A stretch of DNA of 64,000 bases from Marihabitans asiaticum (lineage in GTDB: Bacteria; Actinomycetota; Actinomycetes; Actinomycetales; Dermatophilaceae): contig NZ_VIUW01000002.1 in the NCBI RefSeq assembly GCF_007828725.1, positions 620,001 through 684,000 on the forward strand, given 5' to 3'. Both the position numbers and the translations under genes were made by a program. The notes beneath the pieces were generated by a model. That model was not told the DNA's origin. It ran no database searches and saw only the letters and a program-made list of their open reading frames with translations. Below are positions 45,806 through 54,227 of this stretch, in pieces. Position 1 is the first letter of the stretch. Every line of letters begins with the position of its first letter.

Positions 45806-46234
45806 TCAGTGCTCGGTCGGGTCGGCCGCCTCGTCAGCCTTGGTGGGGTGCACGGTGCCGTGAACGTGCTCGGGCGGGCCGTAGAGGGAGTAGACCTTCA
45901 GCGGCTCGGTCCCGGTGTTGGTCACGTTGTGCCAGGACCCGGCCGGCACCATGATCACGTCGTCGTCGCCGACCATCCGCTCGAAGCTGAGGTCGTCCTT
46001 GGCCGGCCCCATCTGGGCCTTGCCCTCGCCGGACTCGACCCGGATGAACTGGTCGTGGTCGTCGTGGACCTCCAGGCCGATGTCATCGCCAGGCGCGATC
46101 GCCATGACGGTCAGCTGGAGGTTGGTCCCGGTCCACAGCGTGGTCCGGTAGTTGGAGTTGTCCAGGGTCGCCTTCTCGATGTCGACGACGTACGGCTTGG
46201 GGCCCTGGTCGGTGGGCTCGGACGAAACGGTCAT
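45806..46234 (-). CDS. Cupin-domain protein
   Basis: A 142-residue single cupin. APGDDIGLEVHDDHDQFIRVESGEG is motif 1 (two metal-binding His and a Glu-like position), VPAGSWHNVTNTG is motif 2. Closely resembles small stress-associated cupins of unknown function. A strong AGGAGG site precedes the ATG. It follows ahpF by 84 bp on the same strand, so it may belong to the peroxide-stress unit. Confidence 0.85.
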   Translation of the reverse strand: MTVSSEPTDQGPKPYVVDIEKATLDNSNYRTTLWTGTNLQLTVMAIAPGDDIGLEVHDDHDQFIRVESGEGKAQMGPAKDDLSFERMVGDDDVIMVPAGSWHNVTNTGTEPLKVYSLYGPPEHVHGTVHPTKADEAADPTEH

Positions 46235-46318
46235 TCCTACCTCCTGGTGTCGTGGGTCGAGGTGGTGTCGCGGGTCGAGGTCGACCTGCGCGAACGGGGC
46301 GCTGCGCCCCCTTCGCCA

Positions 46319-47998
46319 TCAGACCCTAGCGACGTCGGGGACGTCGATCGGGTCGGACTCGACCGGGTCGCCGTCGGCGACCTTGGTCTCGGCCGTGGTG
46401 TCGGCACCCTCCGGGGCGCTGGTGCGGATGAGGTGGTCGAAGGCGGACAGGGCCGCGGTCGAGCCACCACCGAGGGCGACGACGATCTGCTTGTACGGGG
46501 TGATCGTCGCGTCCCCCGCGGCGAAGACGCCGGGGAGGTTGGTCGCGCCCCGCTCGTCGACGACGATCTCGCCGCGCTCGGAGAGCTCGATGTCACTCTC
46601 GCGCAGCCAGTCGGTGCGCGGCAGCAGTCCGATCTGGACGAAGACGCCCTCGACGTCGGTGGTCACCTGCTCGCCGCCGTCGCGCGGCTCGTGGACCAGG
46701 CCGGTGACCTTCGCGCCGTCGCCGGCGACCTCGGTGGTGCGGCGCCCGAGGTGGATGTCGACGTTGTCGAGCGAGCGCAGCTTGCGCTGGAGCACCTCGT
46801 CGGCGCGCATCTCGTCGAGGAACTCGACGACGTCGACGTGGCCGACGATGCCGGCGAGGTCGATGGCGGCCTCGACGCCGGAGTTGCCTCCGCCGATGAC
46901 CGCGACGCGCTTGCCCTTGAAGAGCGGACCGTCGCAGTGCGGGCAGAAGGTGACGCCCTTGTTGCGGTACTCGTCCTCGCCGGGGACGCCCATGGTGCGC
47001 CAGCTCGCCCCGGTCGCGATGATCACCGAGCGGGCGCGCAGGGTGGCGCCGGAGGTGAGCGGGACGGTGACGAGGCCGTCGTCGCCGGCCGGGGTGATGC
47101 CCGCGGCGGACTGGCCCTTGATCATGTCGACCTCGTACTCGAGGACGTGCCGCTCGAGGTCCGCAGCGAGGTGCGGGCCGTCGGTGTGCGGGATGGAGAC
47201 GAGGTTCTCGATCGCCATCGTGTCGTTGACCTGGCCGCCGAAGCGCTCGGTGACCAGCCCGGTGCGGATGCCCTTGCGGGCGGCGTAGATCGCGGCCGAG
47301 GCTCCGGCGGGGCCGCCGCCGAGCACGAGCACGTCGTAGGGTGCACGGTCGCTCAGGGCCGCGGCAGCGACCTCGGCGCCGCTGCCGCCGGTGCGCTCGT
47401 CGAGGGTGGCGATGATCTCGGAGAGCTCCATCCGGCCGGAGCCGAAGCTCTCCTCGCCCAGCTTCATCGTCGGGACGGCCATGACGTTCTCGCGCTCGAC
47501 CTCGTCCTGGAAGAGCGAGCCCTCGACCACGGTGTGGGTCACTCCGGGGTTGAGCACGGCGAGGGCGTTGAGGGCCTGGACCACGGTCGGGCAGTTCTGG
47601 CAGGTGAGCGACATGTAGGTCGTGAAGTGGTGCTCACCGGTGATGCCGCGAGCGGCGGCGAGGGTCGCCTCGTCCTCCTTGACAGGATGGCCGCCGACCT
47701 GGAGCAGGGCGAGGACGAGGGAGGAGAACTCGTGCCCGAGCGGGATGCCGGCGAAGGTCACCGCGACCTCGGGCGCGCCAACGCGCTGGATGCGGAAGGC
47801 GGGCCGACGCTGACCGATCTCGTCGCCGTCGGCCTCGCGCAGGGAGACGAGGTCGTGCATGCCGGCGATCTCGGTGAGCAGCTCGCGCAGCTCGCTCGAC
47901 TTCGGCCGCTCGTCGTAGGCGGCGATCAGCTCGACCGGCTTCTTGAGGTTGTCGAGCAGAGTCCTCAGCTGGTTGGCGAGGGCGGCGTCCAGAGCCAT
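46319..47998 (-). CDS. ahpF: Alkyl hydroperoxide reductase subunit F
   Basis: Flavoprotein disulfide reductase that passes NADH electrons to AhpC. 559 residues: an N-terminal tandem thioredoxin-fold domain with SLTCQNCPTVVQ (CxxC near 130), then a thioredoxin-reductase-like part with VLGGGPAGASAAIYAARKG (FAD), FCPHCDGPLFKGKRVAVIGGGNSGVEA (redox CxxC and NADH motif) and PGVFAAGDATITPYKQI. The C-terminal 30 residues (TAETKVADGDPVESD) are an acidic extension. ahpC lies just upstream, with a hairpin in the 244-bp gap. Confidence 0.95.
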   Translation of the reverse strand: MALDAALANQLRTLLDNLKKPVELIAAYDERPKSSELRELLTEIAGMHDLVSLREADGDEIGQRRPAFRIQRVGAPEVAVTFAGIPLGHEFSSLVLALLQVGGHPVKEDEATLAAARGITGEHHFTTYMSLTCQNCPTVVQALNALAVLNPGVTHTVVEGSLFQDEVERENVMAVPTMKLGEESFGSGRMELSEIIATLDERTGGSGAEVAAAALSDRAPYDVLVLGGGPAGASAAIYAARKGIRTGLVTERFGGQVNDTMAIENLVSIPHTDGPHLAADLERHVLEYEVDMIKGQSAAGITPAGDDGLVTVPLTSGATLRARSVIIATGASWRTMGVPGEDEYRNKGVTFCPHCDGPLFKGKRVAVIGGGNSGVEAAIDLAGIVGHVDVVEFLDEMRADEVLQRKLRSLDNVDIHLGRRTTEVAGDGAKVTGLVHEPRDGGEQVTTDVEGVFVQIGLLPRTDWLRESDIELSERGEIVVDERGATNLPGVFAAGDATITPYKQIVVALGGGSTAALSAFDHLIRTSAPEGADTTAETKVADGDPVESDPIDVPDVARV

Positions 47999-48200
47999 GG
48001 GATCAGTCCTAACGCGATGAGTCGGGCGGGCGGCGGCTGTTCGTCCGTACGAACCTTGGCTCGTGCGGCCGAAGGGGGCGGGAGAGATTGACGGGAGGCG
48101 GCGGCAGGGCCGACCGAAGGAGCATCAAGAGGACCGCAAGGGCGCTCAGCGCCCGAGGACCTCAGCTCCGAGGGCGGCTCTGCCGCTGGCTCCCGCGGGG

Positions 48201-48222
48201 GAAGGGGGACTCATCCCCCTTC
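48201..48222. terminator. Hairpin made of two inverted CGAAGGGG-type octamers
   Basis: GAAGGGGGA and TCCCCCTTC form a perfect 9-bp stem with a CTCA loop, 20 bp after the ahpC stop. It would act as a terminator or attenuator between ahpC and ahpF, lowering ahpF relative to ahpC. It is built from an inverted pair of the octamer seen across the window. Confidence 0.65.
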
Positions 48223-48242
48223 GCCCTCTCAGGGTGGGTGGC

Positions 48243-48806
48243 TCAGATCTTGCCGACGAGGTCCAGACCCGGGGTGAGGGTGTCCTCGCCCTCTTCCCAC
48301 TTGGCGGGGCAGACCTCACCGGGGTTGTTGCGCACGTACTGCGCGGCCTTGACCTTGCGGACCAGCTCGCTGGCGTTGCGGCCGATGCCCTCGGCGGTCA
48401 CCTCGGTGAACTGGATGACGCCGTCCGGGTCGATGAGGAAGGTGCCGCGGTTGGCCAGGCCCTCGTCCTCGCGGAGGATCTCGAAGTTGCGCGAGATCTG
48501 ACCGGTCGGGTCGCCGAGCATCGGGTAGCCGATCTTGCCGATGGTCTCGGAGGTCTCGTGCCACGCCTTGTGGGTGAAGTGGGTGTCGGTGGAGACACCG
48601 AAGACCTCGACGCCGAGTCCCTTGAGCTCGTCGTAGTAGTCGGCGAGGTCACCGAGCTCGGTGGGGCAGACGAAGGTGAAGTCAGCCGGGTAGAAGAAGA
48701 AGATCGCCCACTTGCCGGCGATGTCGGTCTCGGAGAAGTCCTTGAAGTCACCACCGACGAAACCGGTGGCGGTAAAGGGCTTGACCTGCGTGTTGATCAG
48801 CGACAT
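48243..48806 (-). CDS. ahpC: Alkyl hydroperoxide reductase subunit C (peroxiredoxin)
   Basis: Typical 2-Cys peroxiredoxin of 187 residues. [17 protein letters not shown] holds the peroxidatic Cys near 47; [14 protein letters not shown] holds the resolving Cys near 166. It reduces H2O2 and organic peroxides and is recharged by AhpF. GGAGC lies upstream of the ATG. A TTCC/GGAA inverted repeat about 105 bp upstream may be a peroxide- or metal-responsive operator. Confidence 0.97.
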   Translation of the reverse strand: MSLINTQVKPFTATGFVGGDFKDFSETDIAGKWAIFFFYPADFTFVCPTELGDLADYYDELKGLGVEVFGVSTDTHFTHKAWHETSETIGKIGYPMLGDPTGQISRNFEILREDEGLANRGTFLIDPDGVIQFTEVTAEGIGRNASELVRKVKAAQYVRNNPGEVCPAKWEEGEDTLTPGLDLVGKI

Positions 48807-48901
48807 GCGTGCGTGCTCCTGACGTCGTATTTGTCTGGGACGTGCCTCCCGGGCGGCGGCCACGCTCGAGGCGTCTGGCCGGACTCAGCGGATCCGGGAG
48901 C

Positions 48902-48924
48902 GTTCCTTCTTTGGAACAGTTCCA
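48902..48924. promoter_or_regulatory. Candidate operator upstream of ahpC
   Basis: Overlapping inverted repeats: GTTCC-N6-GGAAC and TGGAACAGTTCCA (13 bp, perfect around the central base). Between the ahpC start (48806) and the amidohydrolase stop (48992) this is the only clear symmetry. It does not match the OxyR or classical Fur consensus well, so the regulator is open. Confidence 0.45.
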
Positions 48925-48991
48925 GATTACCGGGTCGGTGTGCCTCGACCAAATCGGCGTTCCGCTGGGGAGAACTAGCTGCGGCGCGTGG

Positions 48992-50518
48992 TCAACCGCC
49001 GAAGGTGATCCGCCCGTCGAGCACGGTGGCCTGGACCCTCGTCTCGCTCAGGCGCGCGGCCACGTCGGCGGTCGCCGCCGCGTCGGAGATGTCGATGTCG
49101 GCGAAGGGGTCGCCGTCCAGCAGCACGACGTCTCCCCGGTCGCCGGGGCGGAGCCGTTGCCCGTCGGTGGAGGCCAGCAGCGCCTGGGCGGGGGTGAGCG
49201 CGTGCGCCGGGGACCACGGCGGGCGCTGGTCGGCGCTGCGGTGCACCGCGGCGGCCATCGCCAGCCACGGGTCGAGCGGGGCGACGGGGGCGTCCGAGCC
49301 GAGGCGCAGCGTGATCCCGGCGTCGCGCAGCTCGCCGAAGGGGAAGCACCGCTCCAGCCGGTCCGACCAGAGCGCCTCGGAGATCTCGCGGTCGTCGAGC
49401 AGGTGCGCCGGCTGGACGCTGGCGACGAGGCCGAGGGCGGCCATCCGGCTGACCTCGGCGGGCCGAGCCAGCTGCACGTGCTCGATCGAGCCGCGCGCCC
49501 CGGAGGACTCGATCGCCGTGAGCGCGTCGGCCAGGGCCGCGTCGCCGATGGCGTGCACCGCGACCTCCAGGCCCGCGTCCTGCGCCCGCCGGAGCAGCGG
49601 GGCCAGCTCCTCGGGGGCGATGTTGGACTTCCCCCGCGGCTCGGCGAGGTCGTCCTCGGAGACGAAGGGGTCGCAGCAGTAGGCGGTGCGCGTGTTGAGC
49701 GAGCCGTCGGAGATGACCTTGAGCGGGCCCATCGTGATCAGACCCAGCTCGTCCAGCACGTCCCCGGTCCGCACGCCCGCGGCGAGCGCCCCGTCGAGCT
49801 CGGGCGTGTACACGGCGGTGCGCACCCGGAGCAGGTCCAGGCCGCGGGCGACTCGGGCCGGCCACTCCAGGCGGCCGTCGCTGATCTCGAAGTCGACGAG
49901 CCCGATCACCCCCTTCGCCGCGGCGCCGGTCATCGCCCGGCGCATGCTGCCGCTGATCGCGTCCTCGTCCTGCGGGATCTCGTCCAGCCGCGCCCACAGC
50001 TCGAACCAGTCGTCCTCGTCGACGTGCCCCTCGCGGACCGGCACACCAAGTGCCCGGTAGGCAGCCGAGCTGAGCCAGCCGCCGTGGCAGTCGCCGCTGA
50101 TGAGCACGACGGGTCGGTCGCCGCACACCCCGTCCAGCGCGGCCGTCCCCGGCAACCTCGACCAGCCGGCCAGGCGCCAGCCGAAGCCCTCGACCAGGGT
50201 GGCCCGGTCTCCCCCCTCGCCCTCGGACGCGAGGTGCTCGGCCACCCGGGCCAGAACGTCCTCGGGCCCGCTCGTGTCGGCCAGGTCGATCCGGCGGTGC
50301 ACCGCTGCCCACTGGCTCATGTGCACGTGCCCGTCCCACAGGCCCGGGATCGCGAAGGCTCCACCGGCGTCGATCACCTCGGCGCCCGGCACCCGGAGGC
50401 CTGGCGCGACCCTCGTGATCCGCCCGCCTTCGATGAGCAGGTCGACCGGCTCCTCCCCCACGCGAGCCCCGAGCGCGGCAACCGGCCGGGCGCCGGTGAC
50501 GAGGATGCGATGGGTCAT
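48992..50518 (-). CDS. Amidohydrolase family 3 (YtcJ-like) metal-dependent hydrolase
   Basis: A 508-residue amidohydrolase. IPGLWDGHVHMSQW has the HxH metal pair, VISDGSLNTRTAYCCDPF and VHAIGDAALADALTAIE are family hallmarks (metal His and Asp), and LGSDAPVAPLDPWLAM carries the last Asp. Substrate unknown, possibly an amide or imidazolone. TAGGGT six bases before the ATG gives a leaderless start. A 45-bp tandem repeat lies just upstream. Confidence 0.9.
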   Translation of the reverse strand: MTHRILVTGARPVAALGARVGEEPVDLLIEGGRITRVAPGLRVPGAEVIDAGGAFAIPGLWDGHVHMSQWAAVHRRIDLADTSGPEDVLARVAEHLASEGEGGDRATLVEGFGWRLAGWSRLPGTAALDGVCGDRPVVLISGDCHGGWLSSAAYRALGVPVREGHVDEDDWFELWARLDEIPQDEDAISGSMRRAMTGAAAKGVIGLVDFEISDGRLEWPARVARGLDLLRVRTAVYTPELDGALAAGVRTGDVLDELGLITMGPLKVISDGSLNTRTAYCCDPFVSEDDLAEPRGKSNIAPEELAPLLRRAQDAGLEVAVHAIGDAALADALTAIESSGARGSIEHVQLARPAEVSRMAALGLVASVQPAHLLDDREISEALWSDRLERCFPFGELRDAGITLRLGSDAPVAPLDPWLAMAAAVHRSADQRPPWSPAHALTPAQALLASTDGQRLRPGDRGDVVLLDGDPFADIDISDAAATADVAARLSETRVQATVLDGRITFGG

Positions 50519-50540
50519 GCCCGCACCCTAAGACCCCTCC

Positions 50541-50666
50541 CCTTCGCAGATCCCCGGGGAACCTCAGACCAACGGCCACCCCTCACCTTCGCAGATCCCC
50601 GGGGAACCTCAGACCAACGGCCACCCCTCCCCTTCGCAGATCCCCGGGGAACCTCAGACCAACGGC
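50541..50666. repeat. Three tandem 45-bp repeats with TCCCCGGGGA core
   Basis: Units begin at 50543, 50588 and 50633 and are nearly identical; each contains TTCGCAGATCCCCGGGGAAC followed by CTCAGACCAACGG. Units one and three are also preceded by CCCCTTCG. They fill the gap between the divergent amidohydrolase and TPR genes, and a single diverged copy lies at 9180-9215, also between divergent genes. The 45-bp period is a multiple of three, but no supported gene covers them. Confidence 0.9.
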
Positions 50667-50676
50667 GAAGGGGGGA

Positions 50677-51084
50677 ATGCCCTGGCACTTCGGAAACGTT
50701 CGAGCGGACATGGAGGCGGTGTACGGGTACGAGCACTACCAGCGGGCGCAGGACTACTTCGCCGACGAGGCCTACCTCGACGCAGCCCGCGAGCTCGAAG
50801 AGCTCTTCACCGACCTCGCCGAGCTGAGCGAGGACGACGACACGTCCACCCGTGACGTCGCCGGTCACGGCCTGAGCGAGGCCCGACTACTGCTGGCCCG
50901 CGCCTACTACCACTCGGCACAGCTGGGCAGAGCCGAGCGCGCGGCGCGCGACGTCATCGCCGAGGACCCGCAAGACGCCTACGCCCACCTGCTTCTCGGC
51001 CGCACGCTCACCAGGGCGGGCCGAGCAGACGAGGCGCGGGGCCCCCTTCGCCTGGCCGAGCTCCTCGGCGGCTACGAGAGCTGA
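50677..51084 (+). CDS. TPR-like helical repeat protein
   Basis: A 135-residue all-helical protein. YEHYQRAQDYFADEAYLDAARELEELF and LSEARLLLARAYYHSAQLGRAERAARDVIAEDP look like tetratricopeptide helices with the usual A/Y/L/A positions, and AYAHLLLGRTLTRAGRADEARGPLRLA a further repeat. Probably a protein-interaction scaffold. The start may be ATG 50677, directly after a GGGGGG tract, or ATG 50710; the family-like part begins after the second. Function unknown. Confidence 0.75.
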   Translation: MPWHFGNVRADMEAVYGYEHYQRAQDYFADEAYLDAARELEELFTDLAELSEDDDTSTRDVAGHGLSEARLLLARAYYHSAQLGRAERAARDVIAEDPQDAYAHLLLGRTLTRAGRADEARGPLRLAELLGGYES

Positions 51085-51133
51085 CCACACCCTCGGACCG
51101 GTCCCACCGGGCCGCGGCTGCATCACGCCCGCC

Positions 51134-51170
51134 CTGACACATGAACGAGTGCGCATGTATGTTTACGTGC
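51134..51170 (+). promoter_or_regulatory. Promoter and putative SmtB-type operator
   Basis: CTGACA (-35-like, 51134) and TATGTT (-10, 51158-51163) are 18 bases apart, and the ATG follows 7 bases after the -10, so the transcript is probably leaderless. The interval contains an imperfect inverted repeat (ATGAAC ... GTTTAC), as expected for the operator of an ArsR/SmtB repressor, in an unusually AT-rich stretch for this window. Confidence 0.6.
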
Positions 51171-51458
51171 ATGGATGACGCGATCACGCGGGCCTCTGAG
51201 CTCTTCAAGGTGCTCTCCACGCCCGTGCGCCTCGCGGTCGTCCACCGTCTCGCCCACGGCGAGAGCGCAGTGCAGCCGCTGGCCGACGAGCTCGGCATCA
51301 GCCAGACCCTGCTCTCCCAGCACCTGCGGGTGCTGCGGATGGCCGGGCTGGTCGAGGCCGACTCCGGCGGGCGGCAGCGCACCTACCGGGTTACCGACGA
51401 CCACGTCGCGCGGATCGCGTGCGACGCCATCACCCACTCGCAGGAGGACATCGCATGA
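51171..51458 (+). CDS. ArsR/SmtB-family zinc-type metalloregulator
   Basis: A 95-residue winged-helix repressor. RASELFKVLSTPVRLAVVHRL is the dimer/helix region, VQPLADELGISQTLLSQHLRVLRMAGLV the DNA-reading helix-turn-helix, and RQRTYRVTDDHVARIACDAITHSQED the last helix. That helix carries D, H (+2), H (+13), E (+16), exactly the alpha5 zinc-site spacing of SmtB and CzrA; no CxC in the alpha3 site. It should repress until Zn(II) (or Co/Cd) binds. An upstream in-frame ATG at 51141 would add MNECACMFTC, but the promoter favours 51171. Its stop overlaps the metallothionein-like gene (ATGA). Confidence 0.88.
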   Translation: MDDAITRASELFKVLSTPVRLAVVHRLAHGESAVQPLADELGISQTLLSQHLRVLRMAGLVEADSGGRQRTYRVTDDHVARIACDAITHSQEDIA

Positions 51459-51778
51459 CCGACCACAGCCAGCACCCGGCCCACCCCGACCACGACCACG
51501 AGCACGGCGAGAACTGCGGCCACGCCTCGGTGACGCACCTCGACCACGTCGACTACGACCACGACGGCCACCTGCACCACAAGCACGAGGACCACTACGA
51601 GGAGTGCACGAAGTGCGACTGCAACTGCGGTGACTACTGCGCGACCTGCACCTGCGGCGACGACTGCAGCTGCTCGACGTGCAACCACAACACCTGCCAG
51701 TGCGCGAACTGCTCGGACAAGTGCTCCAGCTGCGAGTGCTCCGACTGCTCCTGCCCGACCTGCGAGCACGCCGCCTGA
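51455..51778 (+). CDS. His/Cys-rich metallothionein-like protein
   Basis: A 107-residue protein with two metal-binding parts. Residues 1-48 contain about 15 His and many Asp (PAHPDHDHEHGENCGH, then HLDHVDYDHDGHLHHKHEDHY). Residues 50-107 contain 19 Cys in CxC and CxxC spacing (ECTKCDCNCGDYCATCTC, CSTCNHNTCQCANC, CECSDCSCPTC) with almost no hydrophobic residues. This is a metallothionein pattern with a His-rich zinc-chaperone-like extension; I do not recognise the whole architecture. It is co-translated with the SmtB-type regulator, so it should be induced by Zn or Cd. Confidence 0.85.
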   Translation: MTDHSQHPAHPDHDHEHGENCGHASVTHLDHVDYDHDGHLHHKHEDHYEECTKCDCNCGDYCATCTCGDDCSCSTCNHNTCQCANCSDKCSSCECSDCSCPTCEHAA

Positions 51779-51826
51779 CCTAGAGCTGCGGGCTCTACCC
51801 CTTCGTCCCTGGCGTCGCCGAGGGCG

Positions 51827-53230
51827 TCAGCCGGCGGAGGGGTGGGTCATCTCCATCGGCACCACCCAAGCGTCGAAGTCGTCGCCGTCGACACCGGAGG
51901 CCACCGCCGCCTCGCGTAGCGAGGTGCCCTCCTTGTGCGCCTTCTTGGCGATCGCCGCGGCCTGGTCGTAGCCGATGTGCCGGTTCAGCGCGGTGACGAG
52001 CATGAGGTTGGACTCGAGGTTGGCCTCGATCCGCTCGGTGATCGGCTCGATCCCGGCGGCGCAGTGCTCGTCGAAGGAGACGCAGGCGTCGCCGAGCAGC
52101 CGGGCCGACTCCAGCACCGCGTGCGCCATGACCGGCTTGTAGACGTTGAGCTGGAAGTTGCCTTGGCTGCCCGCGAAGCCGACCGTTGCGTCGTTGCCGA
52201 AGACGCGGGTGGCGACCATCGTCATCGCCTCGGCCTGGGTCGGGTTGACCTTGCCCGGCATGATTGAGGAGCCCGGCTCGTTCTCGGGGATCGCGAGCTC
52301 GCCGATGCCGTTGCGCGGGCCGGAGGCATACCAGCGCACGTCGTTGGCGATCTTCATCAGCGCGCCGGCGAGCGTGCGCAGCGCGGCGCTGACCTGCACC
52401 AGGGCGTCGTGCGCCGAGAGGTTGGCGAAGAGGTTGTCGGCCTGGGCGAAGTCGTGGCCCGCCTCCTGCGAGATCTTCGCCGCGCACAGGGCGCCGAAGT
52501 CGGGGTGGGCGTTGAGCCCGGTGCCGACCGCGGTGCCGCCGATCGCGAGGTCACGGGCCTGCTCGTCGGCGTGCCGGACGGCCTCGAGCGCGAAGTCGAT
52601 CTGAGCGACCCAGCCACCGATGACCTGCCCGAGGGTGACCGGGGTGGCGTCCTGGAGGTGGGTGCGTCCGACCATGACGACGTCGGCGTACTGCTCGGCC
52701 TTGCCCGCGAGGGTCTCGCGCAGCTGCTGCACACCCGGGTAGAGGGTCTCGGCAAGCTCGAGCACGACGGCGATGTGCATCGCGGTGGGGAAGGTGTCGT
52801 TGCTGGACTGGCCGCGGTTGACGTGGTCGTTGGGGTGCACCGGCGACTTGCCGCCACGCTCCCCGCCAGAGATCTCGTTGGCCCGGCCGGCGATGACCTC
52901 GTTGGAGTTCATGTTCGACTGCGTGCCCGACCCGGTCTGGAAGACCACGAGCGGGAAGTTCTCGTCGAGATCCCCGGCGATCACCTCGTCGGCGGCCTGA
53001 GTGATGAGGTCGGCGACGTCCTGCGGCAGCTCGCCAAGCTCGGCGTTGGCCAGCGCGGCCGACTTCTTGAGCACCCCGAGGGCGCGGATCATCGTCCGCC
53101 CCCAGACGAAGGTGTCCCGCCCGATGTCGAAGTTGCCGAGGCTGCGCTGGGTCTGCGCCCCCCAGTACCGCTCCGCCGGCACCTCGATCTCGCCCATGCT
53201 GTCGCGCTCGGTCCGCATCTGCTCGCTCAT
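51827..53230 (-). CDS. fumC: Class II fumarate hydratase
   Basis: Interconverts fumarate and malate in the TCA cycle, without an iron-sulfur cluster. 467 residues. [54 protein letters not shown] and the signature [13 protein letters not shown] with the active-site loop Ser are intact. The ATG at 53230 begins [28 protein letters not shown], the normal N-terminus. It is convergent with the metallothionein-like gene. Confidence 0.96.
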   Translation of the reverse strand: MSEQMRTERDSMGEIEVPAERYWGAQTQRSLGNFDIGRDTFVWGRTMIRALGVLKKSAALANAELGELPQDVADLITQAADEVIAGDLDENFPLVVFQTGSGTQSNMNSNEVIAGRANEISGGERGGKSPVHPNDHVNRGQSSNDTFPTAMHIAVVLELAETLYPGVQQLRETLAGKAEQYADVVMVGRTHLQDATPVTLGQVIGGWVAQIDFALEAVRHADEQARDLAIGGTAVGTGLNAHPDFGALCAAKISQEAGHDFAQADNLFANLSAHDALVQVSAALRTLAGALMKIANDVRWYASGPRNGIGELAIPENEPGSSIMPGKVNPTQAEAMTMVATRVFGNDATVGFAGSQGNFQLNVYKPVMAHAVLESARLLGDACVSFDEHCAAGIEPITERIEANLESNLMLVTALNRHIGYDQAAAIAKKAHKEGTSLREAAVASGVDGDDFDAWVVPMEMTHPSAG

Positions 53231-53310
53231 AGAGGGAACAGTTGCACGACACACCTCGCTCCGTCACCCCGGGTCACCCCTTCGGCGTGCCTGTGTCCGA
53301 CAGAATCGCC

Positions 53311-53593
53311 ATGGCCACCCCTCCTCACCCCCCGCAGCCGCCTCACCAGCCCGAGCCGAACTCCGGTCGACGCACCCCCACCTCGCACATCGCGCTGGGG
53401 ATCGGTCTCCATCGCCCTGTCGCTGCTGTGCTGCCTCGGCAACCTCGCGAACCCGGCGCTCCAGGGCATCGGGAACCGCTTGGAGAACGACCCCTCGGGT
53501 GCCGCGGGAGCGCTCGTGGGCGTCCTCTGCATGGTGCTCGTGCCCCTCGTGGCCGGGATCCTGCTCCTTACCGCCCGACGGCGCCGGCGCTGA
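53311..53593 (+). pseudogene. Small membrane protein, apparent single-base frameshift
   Basis: The N-terminal frame (ATPPHPPQPPHQPEPNSGRRT, Pro-rich) and the C-terminal frame (SVSIALSLLCCLGN, then ALVGVLCMVLVPLVAGILLL) make sense only together: two membrane helices behind a cytoplasmic Pro-rich tail. Removing one G from GGGG at 53397-53400 joins them as IALGSVSIALSLL. The intact protein would have about 94 residues. Likely a homopolymer sequencing error, or a true frameshift. Function unknown. Confidence 0.6.
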
Positions 53594-53641
53594 GTCCCGG
53601 GTCGTGAGGCGCGCCACCACCCTGACCCGTACCGTCGAGGT

Positions 53642-54145
53642 GTGCTCCGCGTCCTCGTCCTCTCCGACACCCACGCACCGCGCTTCGCGAAGGCCCTGCC
53701 GAACCCCCTTCGTCCTCACCTCGAATCGGCGGACCTCGTCCTCCACGCGGGGGACGTGTGCACCGGGTGGTTCCTCGACGAGCTCGCCGTCCACGCCCCG
53801 GTGCACGCCGTCCTCGGAAACAACGACGGGGCCGACGTCGCGGCGTGGGGCGGGGGCGTGCCCGAGACCCTCGAGCTCGACCTCGAGGGTCTGCGGGTCG
53901 CGATGATCCACGACGCCGGCGCGCGAGCGGGGCGCGGGCGACGGATGCGGCGCCGCTTCCCCAGCGCCGACCTCGTCGTCTACGGGCACTCGCACATCCC
54001 GATGGACGTCGTCGACGACGGCGCCCACCTCTTCAACCCCGGCTCGCCGACCGACAAGCGGCGCCAGCCCGACTACACGATCGGGTGGCTGGGCATCGAG
54101 GGCGGTGATCTCGTCGAGCACCGCATCGAGCCGGTCGAGCGGTGA
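53642..54145 (+). CDS. YfcE/MJ0936-type metallophosphoesterase
   Basis: A 167-residue compact phosphodiesterase. VLVLSDTHAPRF, VLHAGDVCTGW, LGNNDGADV, MIHDAGA and YGHSHIPMD provide all the metal ligands of the family. Natural substrate unknown. TACCGT six bases before the GTG indicates a leaderless start. Confidence 0.92.
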   Translation: MLRVLVLSDTHAPRFAKALPNPLRPHLESADLVLHAGDVCTGWFLDELAVHAPVHAVLGNNDGADVAAWGGGVPETLELDLEGLRVAMIHDAGARAGRGRRMRRRFPSADLVVYGHSHIPMDVVDDGAHLFNPGSPTDKRRQPDYTIGWLGIEGGDLVEHRIEPVER

Positions 54146-54227
54146 GACTCAGACGCACGCCACGCACCGGCATCTCCGCCGATGCATGTGTATGGGGCTC
54201 TTATCCTTGGCGAACCACCAGGTGCCC

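Noticed and set aside
50541-50666. CRISPR array or coding repeat
   Set aside because: Tandem units without spacers; both reading frames over it are extensions without starts or family.
51141-51170. Upstream start giving the SmtB-type regulator an extra CAC...C N-terminus
   Set aside because: Tempting as a metal site, but the -10 box and the family start place translation at 51171; kept only as an alternative.
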